Part shown: positions 49,235-60,996 of the stretch, in pieces | How positions within the stretch are numbered: position 1 is the first letter of the stretch | Layout: each line of letters starts with the position of its first letter | Assembly: GCA_030035585.1 (NCBI GenBank) | Contig: CM057464.1 | Coordinates: 77,298,919-77,362,918, forward strand | Direction of reading: 5' to 3' | DNA length: 64,000 bases | Origin: Dugong dugon | Taxonomy: Eukaryota > Chordata > Mammalia > Sirenia > Dugongidae | Program-made: the position numbers and the translations under genes | Notes under the pieces: generated by a model | Database searches by the model: none | The model's input: only the letters and a program-made list of their open reading frames with translations | Told to the model about the DNA's origin: nothing

Positions 49235-49407
49235 TATGGGACCCTGGTGGCATAGTGATTAAGAGTTCGGCTGCTAACCAAAAGCTTGACAGTTCGAATC
49301 TACCGGCCACTCCTTGGAAACCCTATGAGGGCAGTTCTACTCGGTCCTATAGGGTTGCTATGAGTTGGAATCGACTCGATGGCAATGAATTGGTTTTGTT
49401 GGTTTTG
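49235..49407 (+). mobile_element. AfroSINE, short type, with 10-bp TSD
   Basis: gggaccctggtggcatagtg to gagttggaatcgactcgatg. TSD gtatcagtgg (49225-49234 and 49408-49417). Confidence 0.94.
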
Positions 49408-49936
49408 GTATCAGTGGCATATTTTGTATTTGCTTTCTGTTTCCTTCCTCTGTGAAATTGAATCCATAATAGTTTTATATAAAGGGAAAGTACACTTTTC
49501 CATCTTCGACAATGAAAGGAAAAAAAAATAGCTTTAATTCAAATCTTGAGCTTGTTAAAAGTTATTGCATAGAATATTTGTAGCTACCCCTGTAAAAGCC
49601 TTTGGCTTCTAAGATATAACAGAAAATCACAAAGACTCGTGTCTGATGGAAAGCTTTAGCAGGCTCTGTTTTCTACTAAATGAGAAATTTACAACGGAAG
49701 AGCGTCAAAATGTGGACAAGGACTCAATCTTATTTAACCATTCCTATTTGCCTTTCGGCAAAAGCCAGTGGCAACCTAACTACCTAAGCAATTTGTCTTT
49801 AACTAAGTTTCCCTTGCCAATAAAATATAAGGGTGTCATTAGCAAAACCAGTTGGACAATGTTTTCAACCAGCAAAGAAGAAAATGCATGTTAAATTCTT
49901 AGGTATGATTTGTCATCCCATTAAAAAAAAACAAAA

Positions 49937-50097
49937 AACCAAACCATTGCTGTCGAGTTGATTCCGACTCCTAGCGACCCTATAGGACAGAGTAGAACTG
50001 CTCCACAGGGTTTTCAAGGAGTGCCTGGTGAATTCGAACTGCAGACCTTTTGGTTAGCAGCTGTAGCACTTAACTACTGCACTACCAGGGTTTCCAA
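49937..50097 (-). mobile_element. AfroSINE, short type
   Basis: aaaccaaaccattgctgtcg at the left; ctgcactaccagggtttcc at the right. Close to consensus. Confidence 0.93.
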
Positions 50098-51594
50098 TAC
50101 AGGGTGTTAATTTTTCAGTGGGGATACAATTCTCAAAATTAGAATCCACTCAGAAGAAAAAGTATGTGATGTAAAAACTACTAATCTGTCCCCTGTATAG
50201 CCATTTAGAACATACGTGTAGAAATAAACCAAGGATGAACTCGTTTTCAATATTAATTCTTAAGTCATATTCATGAACCAGGGATTGAAAAGAACATAAC
50301 CTAATGCTGTTAAAAAAAAAGAGCTGCAGAACTTTCTAAGGCTGACAGGGCAGTTCGTGCCCTCTTGCCACCACTCTCCTCCCCATGTCCATAGCAGACA
50401 CTGCAAAAAGATCATGACATTTTTTCCAGCAAAGCCTAGAGAATACTTTAAAATGCTTTATGATATAATACTTCCCAGAAGCTAGCAGCCATTTCAAAAA
50501 GACCCAAAGTGGGAACCTATTTTCATCCTTGTAAGTGTTACAAAAGTCATTAGTCATCATGGTAATTATAAGGGATAGGTTTGGATACAATCCTGCATGT
50601 TGTGGCCAACAGAAGAATCCGCATCTGTTCAAAAATGACTTAAAAATCAAAAACATGTTGCTAGAAGAAGGGTGATTTATTCAAACTTGAATGCCAGAGA
50701 AAAACACACATAATTATAAAAAATGCCATCTCAAATTATTTTGGGAAATAATTTAAGATTTTAATAGTGCTTAAATACCACTAACTTCCTATGAACGTTT
50801 GAACCACACTAGTATTACGTCCATCCTATAGTTTCACAAAACATTCATTAACCTCACATGTTTGGGTTATTTTAAACATTAGTTACATTTCAATAAACAA
50901 AACCCTGCAATGCATTCTGGTAAATTAGTCACTACTAAGAGGAGACTAGAGCATGAAACTCAAACAAGAATTTCTAATGGAATACAAATATCCAATCTAG
51001 AAACTCTAATAAAAATCTCCCTTCTTTGGGTGATAGCTCTTGGCTATTACACAGAAAGCCACAGCGCGTAGCTCCCCTCAAAATGCATTATAGATCAAGC
51101 TCATAATCTTTCCCTCCACAAAAATGGCACAAGAATTGATTTCAATTATCATTTAATACTTATTTCCCTCTCCTGTCAAAAAATGTTCCATACACATGAA
51201 ACTGAAGGTTGGCAGCCTGAACTCATTTATGGAACTTTTAAGGACTATTGATTTACCAGTGAATTTTCTAGTTCTCTCGTTGTTACTGGAAGGATGCCTC
51301 AGAGTCTGAATTAGATGATAGGATGGGCTGGAATGCCGATAGGCTTAGTTAAGACTGATGAAAAGCTCCTCAAAAATTTGTCAAAATGAATTTTATAAAT
51401 TTGGTTAACATGATTGATTATACTAGGACAAAATTTCTCATGTAGCCTTGAACTGAATTTTAATTACATCTCTTCTTGCATTGTTACAATGAGGTATATG
51501 TCACTGATACTTGGTACTAACCGTTGGGGAGAATATGAAGTAATTTAAAAATAAATTGGACCTATATCTTTGGAACCTAGAAGCTGCTTTGTGT

Positions 51595-51815
51595 ACCTGT
51601 GGGTTTTTTGTGTTTTATGTTGTTTTTTTTATCTTATTTTTTTAATTTTTAGCTACAGCAACATGTGAGTTACAAGTGAGTGTTTATAGTGTTTACTTAG
51701 GAAAACTCCCCCTTTCTCCTTGCCTCCCACCCCGTAACCATATATATTGATTTTTGTATATTTGCCTATTTCATATAAGTGAGATCATACACTATTTGTC
51801 CTTTTATGACCAACT
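51595..51815 (-). mobile_element. L1 3'UTR fragment, minus strand
   Basis: The T-rich start is followed by the stretch around 51775-51812 (ataagtgagatcatacac then tttgtccttttatgacc), a hallmark of antisense L1 3' sequence. Boundaries are approximate. Confidence 0.6.
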
Positions 51816-52369
51816 GCAAATTTTTAAAGGCTGAAAATACTACACATATCACAAAATCCAGAGAAATAACACAATATTTTATTAACTGCTTGACCCACTC
51901 CTGTATTTTATTTTTCCCCTATTTTTTGAGGCATAATTTTTGGTCACCTTCTAATATGACAATGATTTGATAATATTTTTTAAAGAGAGGAGAGGGATTG
52001 AGTTTTTTTTTTCCTCTAGGATAGTTGATAGTAAAAAATGTTGTAATTGATAACTTTGAAACTTTCAGTTTTAGAACTCATTACTGGTTATGTTAATAGG
52101 CTGTTAGTATTGTTTTTTGAATTGACGAATTGGGGAAACCTCTATCAAGTTTCTTTTATAACTCAGCTGAATGATATGGAAGAGTGTTGCACAGACGAGA
52201 TTCCAGCCCAACACAATTCAGTCACTGTTTCTCCTCCACTAACCACATACTTCAGATACCAGTGCTGTAGTTCACAATCAAATAGCACTAAGACCTTTGA
52301 CCATGAATACTGTCACGCTACCAGGTGAAATGGTAGAAGTATTTCCTGGAATCATTACTATAACAGAAC

Positions 52370-52572
52370 ATTGTTGCTGTCAGTTGCCCTTCAGTGGATT
52401 CTGATTCATGACAACATCACTTGCGCAGAGAACTGCTCCACAGGGTTTTCAAAGCTGTGATCTTTCAGAAGCAGATCACTAGGCCTGTCTTCCGAGGCAC
52501 TCTGGGTGTGTTCAAACCACCAACCTTCTGGCTAGTAGTGGGATGATTAACCATTTTCACCACCCAGGGACC
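52370..52572 (-). mobile_element. AfroSINE, gatctacttcc type
   Basis: cattgttgctgtcagttgcc at the left; cattttcaccacccagggac at the right. Lies just left of the MaLR LTR. Confidence 0.85.
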
Positions 52573-52668
52573 TAAATTATATACATAAAAATATTCCAGT
52601 AAATCTAAACTAAATGAATCTCAAACACAAACTCCATTTAGCACAAACGCATGAATAGCTTTGGCTGC

Positions 52669-53041
52669 TGTCTCAGTTACGTAGTGCTCCCGAAACAGCA
52701 ACAACAATGAAACACAAGTGGGTGGCCTTAAAGAACAAACATTTAGTTTCTCACAGTTCTGGAGGCTAGAAGTCTGAAATCAGGGCATAGCAATAGGGAG
52801 ATTCTTCCTTGTTGGTAGCCCCTGGAGTTCCTTGGCATCTGTCATCTCCCGTGCGTGTCTGTGTCTATTCTGCTCTTTTCGTAACTCAGAAGTGATCAGG
52901 TTTAGGGCGAGTCTACTTGGGTATGACCTCACTAACATAAAGAAAAACCTATTTCCAAACAGAATCACCTTCACAGGTATGTATTCACAGGCGCCAGGAC
53001 TTCAATACATATTTTGGGGGGGACACAACTCAATCCGTAAC
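52669..53041 (-). mobile_element. MLT1-like MaLR LTR, minus strand
   Basis: Same layout as the copy at 18121: tgtctcagttacgtagtgct, ttctcacagttctggaggct, and the far end ggggacacaactcaatccg. Minus orientation, the same sense as KHDRBS2. Confidence 0.8.
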
Positions 53042-53559
53042 TCCCAGTCTAACATCACATGACCCAAGAGGAAATGTGATGGTGGGAACACGAGAATGTA
53101 AACAGACTGGCTGCAGGGAAAACATCTGACTTTTGCAACAAAGATACATGACCATGTGAGCACATTTATAAGGCTCCTCCCAGAGCCTTAGAAAGGAGCT
53201 TCTTCAGCTTCAAGTTTAATACTTCTCTGCCTACCTTCCCTCCTCTATACAGCCCTTGCTTCTTCCCTGTCCCAACCCCACCCCAATATCCAAACTTCCA
53301 CCCTTGAATGAGCCTCAACTACCTTTTCTTACTCCTCCACATCCACTTGTCATCAAACCCTATTTTTTTAATCTTCAATATTATCTTCAACAATAATTCC
53401 CAATCCCACTGTTATCCTCATAGCTAAGATCACATCTGGGTAAGCCTCAACCTTTGTTAATTCTGTAAATCTTCTCCCCTTTGCCACTCTCTTCTTCAAT
53501 CTACCCGAGACAAACAGGTTTGATAAAATTTTCTAAAACCTTGTTTATCTTCTGCTAAA

Positions 53560-53965
53560 AAAATCTTTAGCTGGCTTTTTATTATAATAAGTGAAGTGGT
53601 AACTTCAGCCTTTGAGGTCATCTGTAACCCCACTCTATGTCTCCCGTCTGCATTTTTTTCACTATTTTTTGTAACATGAATTTTCCATTTCACCGAATTA
53701 TTTTCCCAGATTCTTCAGATTTACCCTGAAAGGCCCCTTTTCTTGCCTTTGCTCTTCTTATCCTTTTAGCATGGAAGTTCCTCCCTCTTCTCTCCACTTC
53801 TCAGTTACACCTACTTATCCTGGCCCGCTGTTGATGCTTTCCTTCCCCTCTTAGAGCTTTTATGAAACATTCATAACCATCAACGATACCTTCCTTTACT
53901 GTAGGACATAGTCTCTATTTGGCACTTAATATATGCTATTTTGTGTTGTCATTTGCTATTTATAT
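53560..53965 (+). mobile_element. L2 fragment, plus strand
   Basis: catggaagttcctccctctt, ctcagttacacctacttatc and gagcttttatgaaacattca fit the L2 end. Confidence 0.6.
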
Positions 53966-54524
53966 AAAATATGTATATGTACGTGAGTGTGTATGTATAA
54001 TGTTATTTCAACAATATCACAAGTAGGTTCAATTTAATTGCTATTACCAAGCACTTTCCTCAGAACTGCAAGGATAAAAATAAATTTAAGAAACACTTTC
54101 TGCCTTCAGGGTGTATGAAATATTGTAAGTGGGAGAAAATAAAAGCAAAAATGACTTATAATAGAGGATAGAATCAGAGGCCTATATAGCAATTACGTAT
54201 TGCATGTTAATTGTCTGATGAACTCTTTGTCTTCCCCACTAGATGGCATGCCTCTGAGAGCAGAGACAATGTCTCCTTAATCATATTTTTATATTCCCAG
54301 CCCTCAGTTTCTGGAGGTATTGAGTTCTCTGTAGTTGGAGGTTAGTTGTAGGGACTGGGAGACATTTGTCCTAAATATTGCTGAGGGGATTCAAACACTG
54401 ACTGGTCACCTGGATGGGAGGTATGAGGTAAAAATGATCTGTATATACTTGTGTGAATCCTCTGTGAGACAAGTACTACCTAGGATATAATATTAGGGTT
54501 CTTTATTGAGAGGAAACACAGTGT

Positions 54525-54690
54525 AACAAAGGTACAGAGGATTTGGAGTCAGAAAACCGGTTGCAAGTCTCAATTTCAAGTTTCATTTTCCTCACCTACT
54601 AAAATATTCAAATCAACAAGTAGTTTGTAGTATTATTTGGGATTAAGTGGATTAATATACAGTGACTGGAACCTAGCAGAATTCAAACAT
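54525..54690 (+). mobile_element. MIR fragment, plus strand
   Basis: gaggatttggagtcagaaaa, cattttcctcacctactaaa, cagtgactggaacctagcag. Confidence 0.6.
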
Positions 54691-55536
54691 TTTTAGTTTT
54701 AGTTTATTCTCTTTTAATGTATTAAAGATTGGTAGAGCTGATAAGCTTAACATTTTGTTGCTTGGGAGGTTTTTTGAAACCTAATTTTCAGTTCTCCCAA
54801 TCTAGTTCAGTGATGATGATGGATCTGTAAAATGTAAATGTACTCTTCTTAGCAGAAGGTCAGCGAAAGCAAGCTTTAAAACATTTAAAGTCTGGATTAG
54901 AATGTGTAACAATTAAACTAAAATTCCCCCCCCTTTTTTTTTAGACTTAGCTAGCACTAATGATGGTTTTAAACAGCAATCTCATTTACAGTAAGCTGTT
55001 CCTTGTCAGGCAAGCTGCAAGGAGTGGATTTGATTACCTATATACGTTCTATGTGGTCAGAAATGTAATGCTGAGACTCAGCAGGGGAGAAAGAAAAGCC
55101 TGAGTGAATTGGCTCGCAGTGTCATTTGTAATAAAGGGAACGTTTTCTAAGAAATTTTATCTGAAAGTAAAGAACTCCTTTGAGATTTTTGCCATCAACT
55201 GAGCATGGTGCTATTATTTTGTTATTGAGACACTTAAACTTTTGTTTTTCTTACCCCGTACAGAAGAATCAATAACCTAAAATTAGAGCAGAGAGGAGCA
55301 GCTCTTGAGTGTTCATCTGGGTTTGGTACTGACTGCTTCAAAGATTGCTGCCAGCAGTTTAGCATCCATATAATAAACTCTGTATGCTTTCATTGAAAAA
55401 ATTAATTACAATATGATGTGTTATATGTTTAAATAAAATACAGTATAATAGAGTTTTTAAAAACAGTATCTGTACAGCTTTTCACATTATCAACAATACA
55501 ATATAGCAAATAAAATCTGGGTTGTCTGCCAAGCTC

Positions 55537-55765
55537 GTAGTTCCTTGGGTGGTGCAAATGGTTTGCTCTTGGCTACCATCTGAAAGGTTGGTGGTTTGAA
55601 CCCATCGGAAGTGCTGCAGAAGAGAGGCCTGGTGATCTACTTCCACAAAGATTATAACCAAGAAGCTGTACAGAGCTCAGTTCAGACCTCATTTCTACTC
55701 TGTAGCACATGGGGTTGCTATGAGTAGAAATCGACTCGATGGCAGGGGGTTTATTTGGTTTGGTT
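55537..55765 (+). mobile_element. AfroSINE, gatctacttcc type, with 10-bp TSD
   Basis: ttccttgggtggtgcaaatg to gagtagaaatcgactcgatg. TSD tgccaagctc (55527-55536 and 55766-55775). A small extra segment (cagacctcattt) interrupts the 3' half. Confidence 0.92.
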
Positions 55766-56289
55766 TGCCAAGCTCATATTACTTTCTCCTTCTCTGGACG
55801 TTAGTGTCTCCACATATTATCTTTGGGGTTAGGTTCCCAATAACCATGTTTGTATCATGTGACCTTTCCTCTTACCCCACTCCCCACCACTGATGGCTGA
55901 CAGTGGTAGATCTCAGACCTAATTTCAATGACTCCTGTTGTATAGTCGTAAGTGATTAATTAGTGCTGGAGACCTGATAAGCCTGGGTGAATTCTATTCT
56001 CCCACTTGCGGAGCTGGATTAACATTCAGAGCCAGCCAGTCAGTATCTGCAGTTGGTTAGACCTGGCCCACATAAACTCAGCAGCTCCCAAATGGCCATA
56101 TTCCATCACGTGTTGAGCCATGCTGATCAGAAAAGCCAAAAGACTCAGTCTGTAGATAAAAACCAAATACAGGAAAAGAGGTGAAATATAAGAAAATATT
56201 CCTAACAGTTTTCTAGTTCCTTGGTCCAGGTGTTTCTTAAAGTCTGATAGTATTCCTATTACTGGATTTCACCACCTCTTTTTATAACA

Positions 56290-56490
56290 TGGAGTCCGTG
56301 GGTGGTGCAAGTGGTTAAACGTCCGACTGCTCGTTGAAAGGTTAGTGGAGGTGCCTCAGACGACAGGCCTAGTGATGTGTTTCCAAAATGTCACAGCCTT
56401 GAAAACTGTATGGAGCAGTTCTACTCTGCACAAATGGGGTCACCATGAGTTGGAATCAACTTGACAGCAACTAACAGTAACAACAATTTT
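56290..56490 (+). mobile_element. AfroSINE, gatctacttcc type, with small box B deletion
   Basis: ggagtccgtgggtggtgcaa to gagttggaatcaacttgaca. The box B part (ggttcgaaccc) is missing after aaggttagtgg. Confidence 0.88.
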
Positions 56491-56674
56491 CGTGTAACAT
56501 CCCCCTCAATCTTTTTTTATTTTACTATAAGAAGTTCAAATGGCTTGTTACTTGCAATCAGTTAATGCCTAATTAATTCACAAAAGTAGGCAAAAACATC
56601 TGTGACTCCAAAGGATTTATAGTTTATTCTGGGCAGAAATTAAAGAAATCTATATGATCAATTTCATGTAATAG

Positions 56675-56905
56675 CTATCTTTTATTTAATGCCTACAATG
56701 TTCTAGGTATTTACGCATGCTTCTGTTGTAAGTGCTTATGCGTATTTATTTCTAATCTAAAATATCATCTCGTAAGGCTGAAATTGTTACCATCATTATA
56801 CAACAGAAAAATCCAAGCCTCAAAGTGTTCATAAAATTACACAGCTAGTGACAGAGCTGGAATTCAAACCTGGGGATGCTTCAGTCTCTTACAAAGTCCA
56901 CATCC
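56675..56905 (-). mobile_element. MIR, minus strand
   Basis: ttatttaatgcctacaatgt, tacacagctagtgacagagc and tggaattcaaacctggggat: antisense MIR. Confidence 0.7.
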
Positions 56906-56989
56906 TCTACAGCCAGGTGCAAAACATATGTGCCTGGAGGTCTAACACCTTCAACAGGATCTCAAACTGAACTTTCAATTCCCCCTGTG

Positions 56990-57822
56990 GTAGTCCTCAT
57001 TTCAATAAAGGATGTCTCAAATTTACCCAGTTGTTTGGTCAAAAATTATCCTTCACGGAAATTACCCTTCACTGCTCTTTCTCACACATTCCACACCTAT
57101 TCCATCATCAAATCCTTATAGACATATCTTCTCCCTTTATGAGAATCTGACTTTCACATCCCCTCCAAGTCACCATTATGTCCTGAGGATACTGCAATGA
57201 GTTACTCAGTGACTTCCCTGTACGCATGCTTGAGTCTGCCTCTCTTATTCCATTCTCCATGAAATAGGCAGAGTGAACATTTTAAAACACAAATCTGATC
57301 GTGCCACTCCACTGCTCTGAATCCTCCAACAGCAACACGAATTGACTGGTCTATCCCTCTGACCTTATCGACTGTCCCCCGCTCACACATTCTGCTCCAG
57401 GTTTAGTATCCTCCTCACGGGTACCCAAATATTTCAAGCACGTCCCACTTCAGGGCACCGCACTTGATGTTTCCTCTACCAGAAATGCTCTTTCTAGCCA
57501 TAGTCCTTGGCTTAGTCCCTCATGTTATTCGGGTCTTTGTTAAAACGTGTCAGCTTCAAAAAGTTTTTCCCCAACTGCTCATTTTCCAGCAGTGCCCTCC
57601 CTCCATTTCTCTCCAGAGCACTTACCTCTACTTCACATCACTTAATTCACTTATCTATATACTTTTTTTGGTTGTTGTTTTCTGACTCCTCTCACTAAAG
57701 TTTAAGCTTTGTGGAAGGAAGTATTTGGTCTGTTTGTTCAGAGCAATATCCCCAGGACCTTCAGCAAAGTGCCTGAGATGGGTTAGAGGCTCAGTAAATG
57801 ACTGAGTGAATGAATAAAGGAG
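56990..57822 (+). mobile_element. L2, plus strand (long)
   Basis: aaatctgatcgtgccactcc, ctaccagaaatgctctttct, ggtctttgttaaaacgtgtc, and the end aggctcagtaaatgactgag then gaatgaataaa. The best-preserved L2 here; it ends 38 bases before the ERVL-type LTR TSD. Confidence 0.8.
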
Positions 57823-57939
57823 ATTAGATACTTCAAAATCTAAGTAAAAATTTCAGTTTACATGGTGTGATGGCTTATTTTATGTGTCAGTTTGGGTAGG
57901 CTGTGGTGTCCAGTCATTTGGTCAAACACTAGTCTACAT

Positions 57940-58090
57940 TCTGTTATGAAATATCCTACTTTTACACAAATAATGTGCACGTTATTCATTTTTTGCCAAC
58001 AGCACAATCCCCTTGCATATTATTGTCCTAGTTGTGCTATGTGCATTACATGTGTGGCCACTTTATTTATGTGAGTGCATTATTTGAGAA
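57940..58090. other. Foreign block within the solo LTR
   Basis: LTR sequence is recognisable before it (ggtcaaacactagtct) and after it (atcagttggccttaattt), whereas this stretch (for example cacaaataatgtgcacgtta) is not LTR-like. Edges are approximate and the family is unknown. Confidence 0.5.
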
Positions 58091-58409
58091 AAATATGGTA
58101 GTTACATGGGATAGAATCAGTTGGCCTTAATTTAAGTAAAGCCAAGTTACCTACCATAATGTAGGTTGGCCTCATCCAATCAGTTGAAGGCCTTAAGAGC
58201 AAAAAGGGAGGTTTCCTTAGGGTGTGTTTTGCCTCCAGACTATAAACAGACATTTTGCCAGAACTCCCTCACTCTTTACTCTTCTTGCTGTCTGACCTAT
58301 GGATTTTGGGACACAGACTAAACAAATCTCCAGCCTGTAGTCTGATCTACAGATTTTGGATTTGCCAGCCTCCCTACAATCTCATGAGCCAATTCTTCAA
58401 GGTAAATTA

Positions 58410-58410
<1 letters not shown>

Positions 58411-58444
<34 letters not shown>
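58411..58444. repeat. (CTGT)n microsatellite inside the solo LTR
   Basis: Eight and a half units, followed by weaker ctat-rich sequence. Confidence 0.95.
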
Positions 58445-58446
<2 letters not shown>

Positions 58447-58984
58447 TGGGCTGTCTATCCGTCATGTATTCATCAATCATCTATCTGTATCTATCTTACT
58501 GGTTCTGTTTCTCTAGAGAACCCTGACTAAGACACATGGTTTTAAATATTTTCTTCTACTTTCTCTAAGAACCACCCCCTTTCTAGATTTACCCATTCAG
58601 AATATAACCCTTTAATTCATGTTCTTATAAACTCTTTATGCTTCTTTAGCTCCTACTCTTATTTGCCCTGTATTCCAGTGATTTATTTGCTATGAATTGG
58701 AATGCATGTGAGGGGCTAAAATCCTGTCTTGCACACTCTTCTCTTTCATAATGCTGTATAAATTCTTTGATACAAAGAAATGTTGACACAATTCTGAAAT
58801 TTCTTTTCCTTGTTCAATTTTTTTTTGAAAATTATCTGAATGCTTAAACCTCTCTTAGGAAGTCAGAAAACCCCATAGTGACAATGCACACATAAAGACT
58901 GTAAAGCTAGAAGTTTCCTCAGAGATTTAAAAAAAAAAAAAAAAAAAGATCCTATCATCCTTGTTGTGACTTTTTCATTCATTC

Positions 58985-59110
58985 TTTCAACAAATACTTA
59001 TTTTTCACCTATTATATCTCAGGTAACAAAGATTTAAAATAATTTTCCCAAAGTCATCCAGGAAATGATGGTAGAACCAGGGCTGGGTCCTATGTTCCCT
59101 GGCTTGTAGG
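58985..59110 (-). mobile_element. MIR-like fragment, minus strand
   Basis: cacctattatatctcaggta, cccaaagtcatccaggaaat and gtagaaccagggctgggtcc. Confidence 0.5.
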
Positions 59111-59328
59111 CTTGTTTACAGGATAACATGTTTTTTTGCTCCTGACTTGGCAAATTTCAGATTTTCTAAGATTTTAAATATGAGTACCTTAATGATATAT
59201 AAAAGATACTTCAGAGGCATATGTTTTACCTTTTCCAGTGGAAGTGGATTTCTATACTTCATAATTTTGCTTCATTCTTGCAGATTTTAGTCAATGTTTC
59301 ACATTTAAATAAAAATATTTTTCCCTTA

Positions 59329-59545
59329 TAAGGAGCCCTGGTGGCCCAGTGATTAAGCACTTGGCTGCTAACCAAAAGGTTGGTGGTTCAAACCCACCAG
59401 CTGCTCCACAGGAGAAAGACGTGGCAGTCTGCTTCTGTAAAGATTTACAGCCTTGGAAACCCCATAAAGGCAGGTCTACTCTGTCCTGTAGGTTTTCTAT
59501 GAGTCGGAATTGACTTGACAGCAACAGGTTTGGTTTGTTGGTGCT
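59329..59545 (+). mobile_element. AfroSINE, long type, with 13-bp TSD
   Basis: aaggagccctggtggcccag to gagtcggaattgacttgaca. TSD tattt(t/c)tccctta (59316-59328 and 59546-59558). Inserted exactly at the left edge of an RTE fragment. Confidence 0.93.
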
Positions 59546-59558
59546 TATTTCTCCCTTA

Positions 59559-59699
59559 ATGAGATGGATTGACACAATAGCTGCAACAATGAACTCAAAC
59601 ATACCAGTGATCATGAAGAAGGCACAGGACAGGACAATGTATCCGTCTGCTATACATAAGGTCGCCATGAATAAGAGCTGGCTCAATGGCTACTAACAA
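59559..59699 (+). mobile_element. RTE 3'-end fragment
   Basis: gagatggattgacacaatag, atgaagaaggcacaggacag and a decayed tail ggtcgccatgaataagagc. Homologous to 41545-41695. Confidence 0.85.
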
Positions 59700-60039
59700 A
59701 TTTTTTTTCTAAAAACTAACATATTCTAAGCATTAATATATTTTTAGTGATACCTATCAACTACTTTTATTTTATCTTAAGATTAAGTTTTGCCTGGTTA
59801 TTAAGGCAACCGGTCCATAAAACTTTTATTTGTTTTGAGTGTCCAGCACATGGTTGTATATGTCCTTGAAGAGCTTATATTTTAATGAGTAATGATTCAC
59901 AGAGAACATTTAAGAGGATAGCAAGTTTGTGGATGGTTTAATGAAACAAACACCTAGAGTAGGGGATAGGTGGGGTGGAAAGATCAATGGAAAAATGAAT
60001 CTGTTTCATAGGAGGATGATCTGCCTTGCATCAACTTAA

Positions 60040-60230
60040 TTTAACAAACATTTACCGAGGACATCCTATGGTTACACAAGTGAATATAAACTGTCTCTTT
60101 TTACAGGTTCCACAGTCTAGGAGGGGAAATGGACATATGGACTCTTAACATAGTCAGTGGAATGGTGACAACCTAAAGGAAAGATCAAAGGGTGCTCAGA
60201 AGTACAAGACACCCAAGAGGTTTAGTGGGT
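60040..60230 (-). mobile_element. L2/MIR-like fragment, minus strand
   Basis: ttaacaaacatttaccgagg and gttccacagtctaggagggg fit the same old antisense repeat pattern. Confidence 0.45.
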
Positions 60231-60327
60231 GAGAAGGGAGGGGTGATGCGGAAAGAAACTGCATTTCTTATGTGATTACGTATATATAATATAATAAATA
60301 ATTATACAAATATATAACCTACAAAAC

Positions 60328-60482
60328 CAAACCCATTGCTGTCGAGTCAATTCTGACTCATAGCGACCTTATAGGACAGAGTAGAACTGCCCCATAGTGT
60401 TTCCAATGAGCAGCTATTGTATTTGAACTGCTGACCTTTTGCGTAGCAGCTGAGCTCTTAACTGCTGCAAAACCAGGACTCC
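60328..60482 (-). mobile_element. AfroSINE, short type
   Basis: ccaaacccattgctgtcgag at the left; gcaaaaccaggactcc at the right. Followed by (GA)n. It is the AfroSINE closest to the KHDRBS2 exon on the donor side (about 0.5 kb). Confidence 0.92.
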
Positions 60483-60492
60483 TATATACATA

Positions 60493-60510
60493 CAGAGAGA
60501 GAGAGAGAGA
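60493..60510. repeat. (GA)n microsatellite
   Basis: About nine GA units just right of an AfroSINE. Confidence 0.9.
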
Positions 60511-60990
60511 ACTTCATATGTGTCAATCCCAGATCTTTCAACAGTGAAAGAGAAAGTAAGGATATTTAAATGAAAGAACAGCCACATGGCCTCATATCAT
60601 TGTTGGAGTTTGCAATATAATCACATTATATTTATCAAATATTTCTGAGTGAATTTTATGCTAGTCTTTAGCATGTCCTAGGAGAATCTTCTGAATTACA
60701 TTATGTCCATAATTATTTATTTTGAAATCTAATCATGTCTTCTGAAGAAAATCTCGATATAGTTTTATTCTTAAATGTGAGGCATTTCACTGGTGCTGAC
60801 GACAACAATGACACCTGCAAAATGACAGGTTTTTTCAAAATGCTTCAATTTAAACACACTGCTTTACGTCCTGTTGCATTTGTTTTTCTTTGTAATATTT
60901 TCTCCTATGTTCACGGTATATAAATATCTTTGAGATTTAGCTGGTTAACCAGTTGGTTTAACTCTTTCTAAGGACTGATTTCTCGAGGGT

Positions 60991-60996
60991 ACTTAC
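60991..60996 (-). other. KHDRBS2: 5' splice site (donor) of the KHDRBS2 exon
   Basis: Read on the minus strand the exon ends TAT and is followed by gtaagt, a perfect match to the intron side of the U1 snRNA consensus. It fixes the exon end at 60997 in phase 0. Confidence 0.9.

Larger units (their letters stand above)
57866..58534 (+). mobile_element. ERVL-type solo LTR with 5-bp TSD and internal insertion
   Basis: Starts tgtgatggcttattttatgt and ends gagaaccctgactaagaca, termini recognisable from an old mammalian ERVL-class LTR. Flanked by catgg (57861-57865 and 58535-58539). An extra block at about 57940-58090 does not fit the LTR and looks like a later insertion. It also carries an expanded (CTGT)n tract. 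Confidence 0.82.
1..60996 (-). other. KHDRBS2: KHDRBS2 intron following the exon (partial, at least 61 kb)
   Basis: Inferred from the exon orientation: everything left of the donor is intron, with no further exon recognised. KHDRBS2 is known as a very long gene with huge introns in a gene-poor region. Apart from the repeats listed separately, I see no gene in the longer unique stretches: 1301-2367, 2549-3711, 3966-5139, 6659-7080, 14480-15298, 16166-18120, 18490-21110, 24331-25585, 25952-27465, 28005-28739, 29237-30615, 30835-31423, 33716-34935, 35137-36376, 40228-41190, 42041-43224, 43447-44264, 45986-46840, 47947-49234, 50098-51594, 51816-52369, 53966-55526, 58540-58984 and 59700-60040. These are AT-rich with frequent stops. 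They may hold decayed repeats or conserved non-coding elements that cannot be judged from one genome. Confidence 0.8.

Noticed and set aside
59291-59686. 131-codon open frame, minus strand
   Set aside because: Antisense read-through of an AfroSINE and an RTE fragment.
1-60996. The next KHDRBS2 exon (Tyr/Gly/Asp-rich tail)
   Set aside because: No minus-strand stretch with the expected Tyr/Asp/Gly coding and splice sites was found by eye; it likely lies left of the window.
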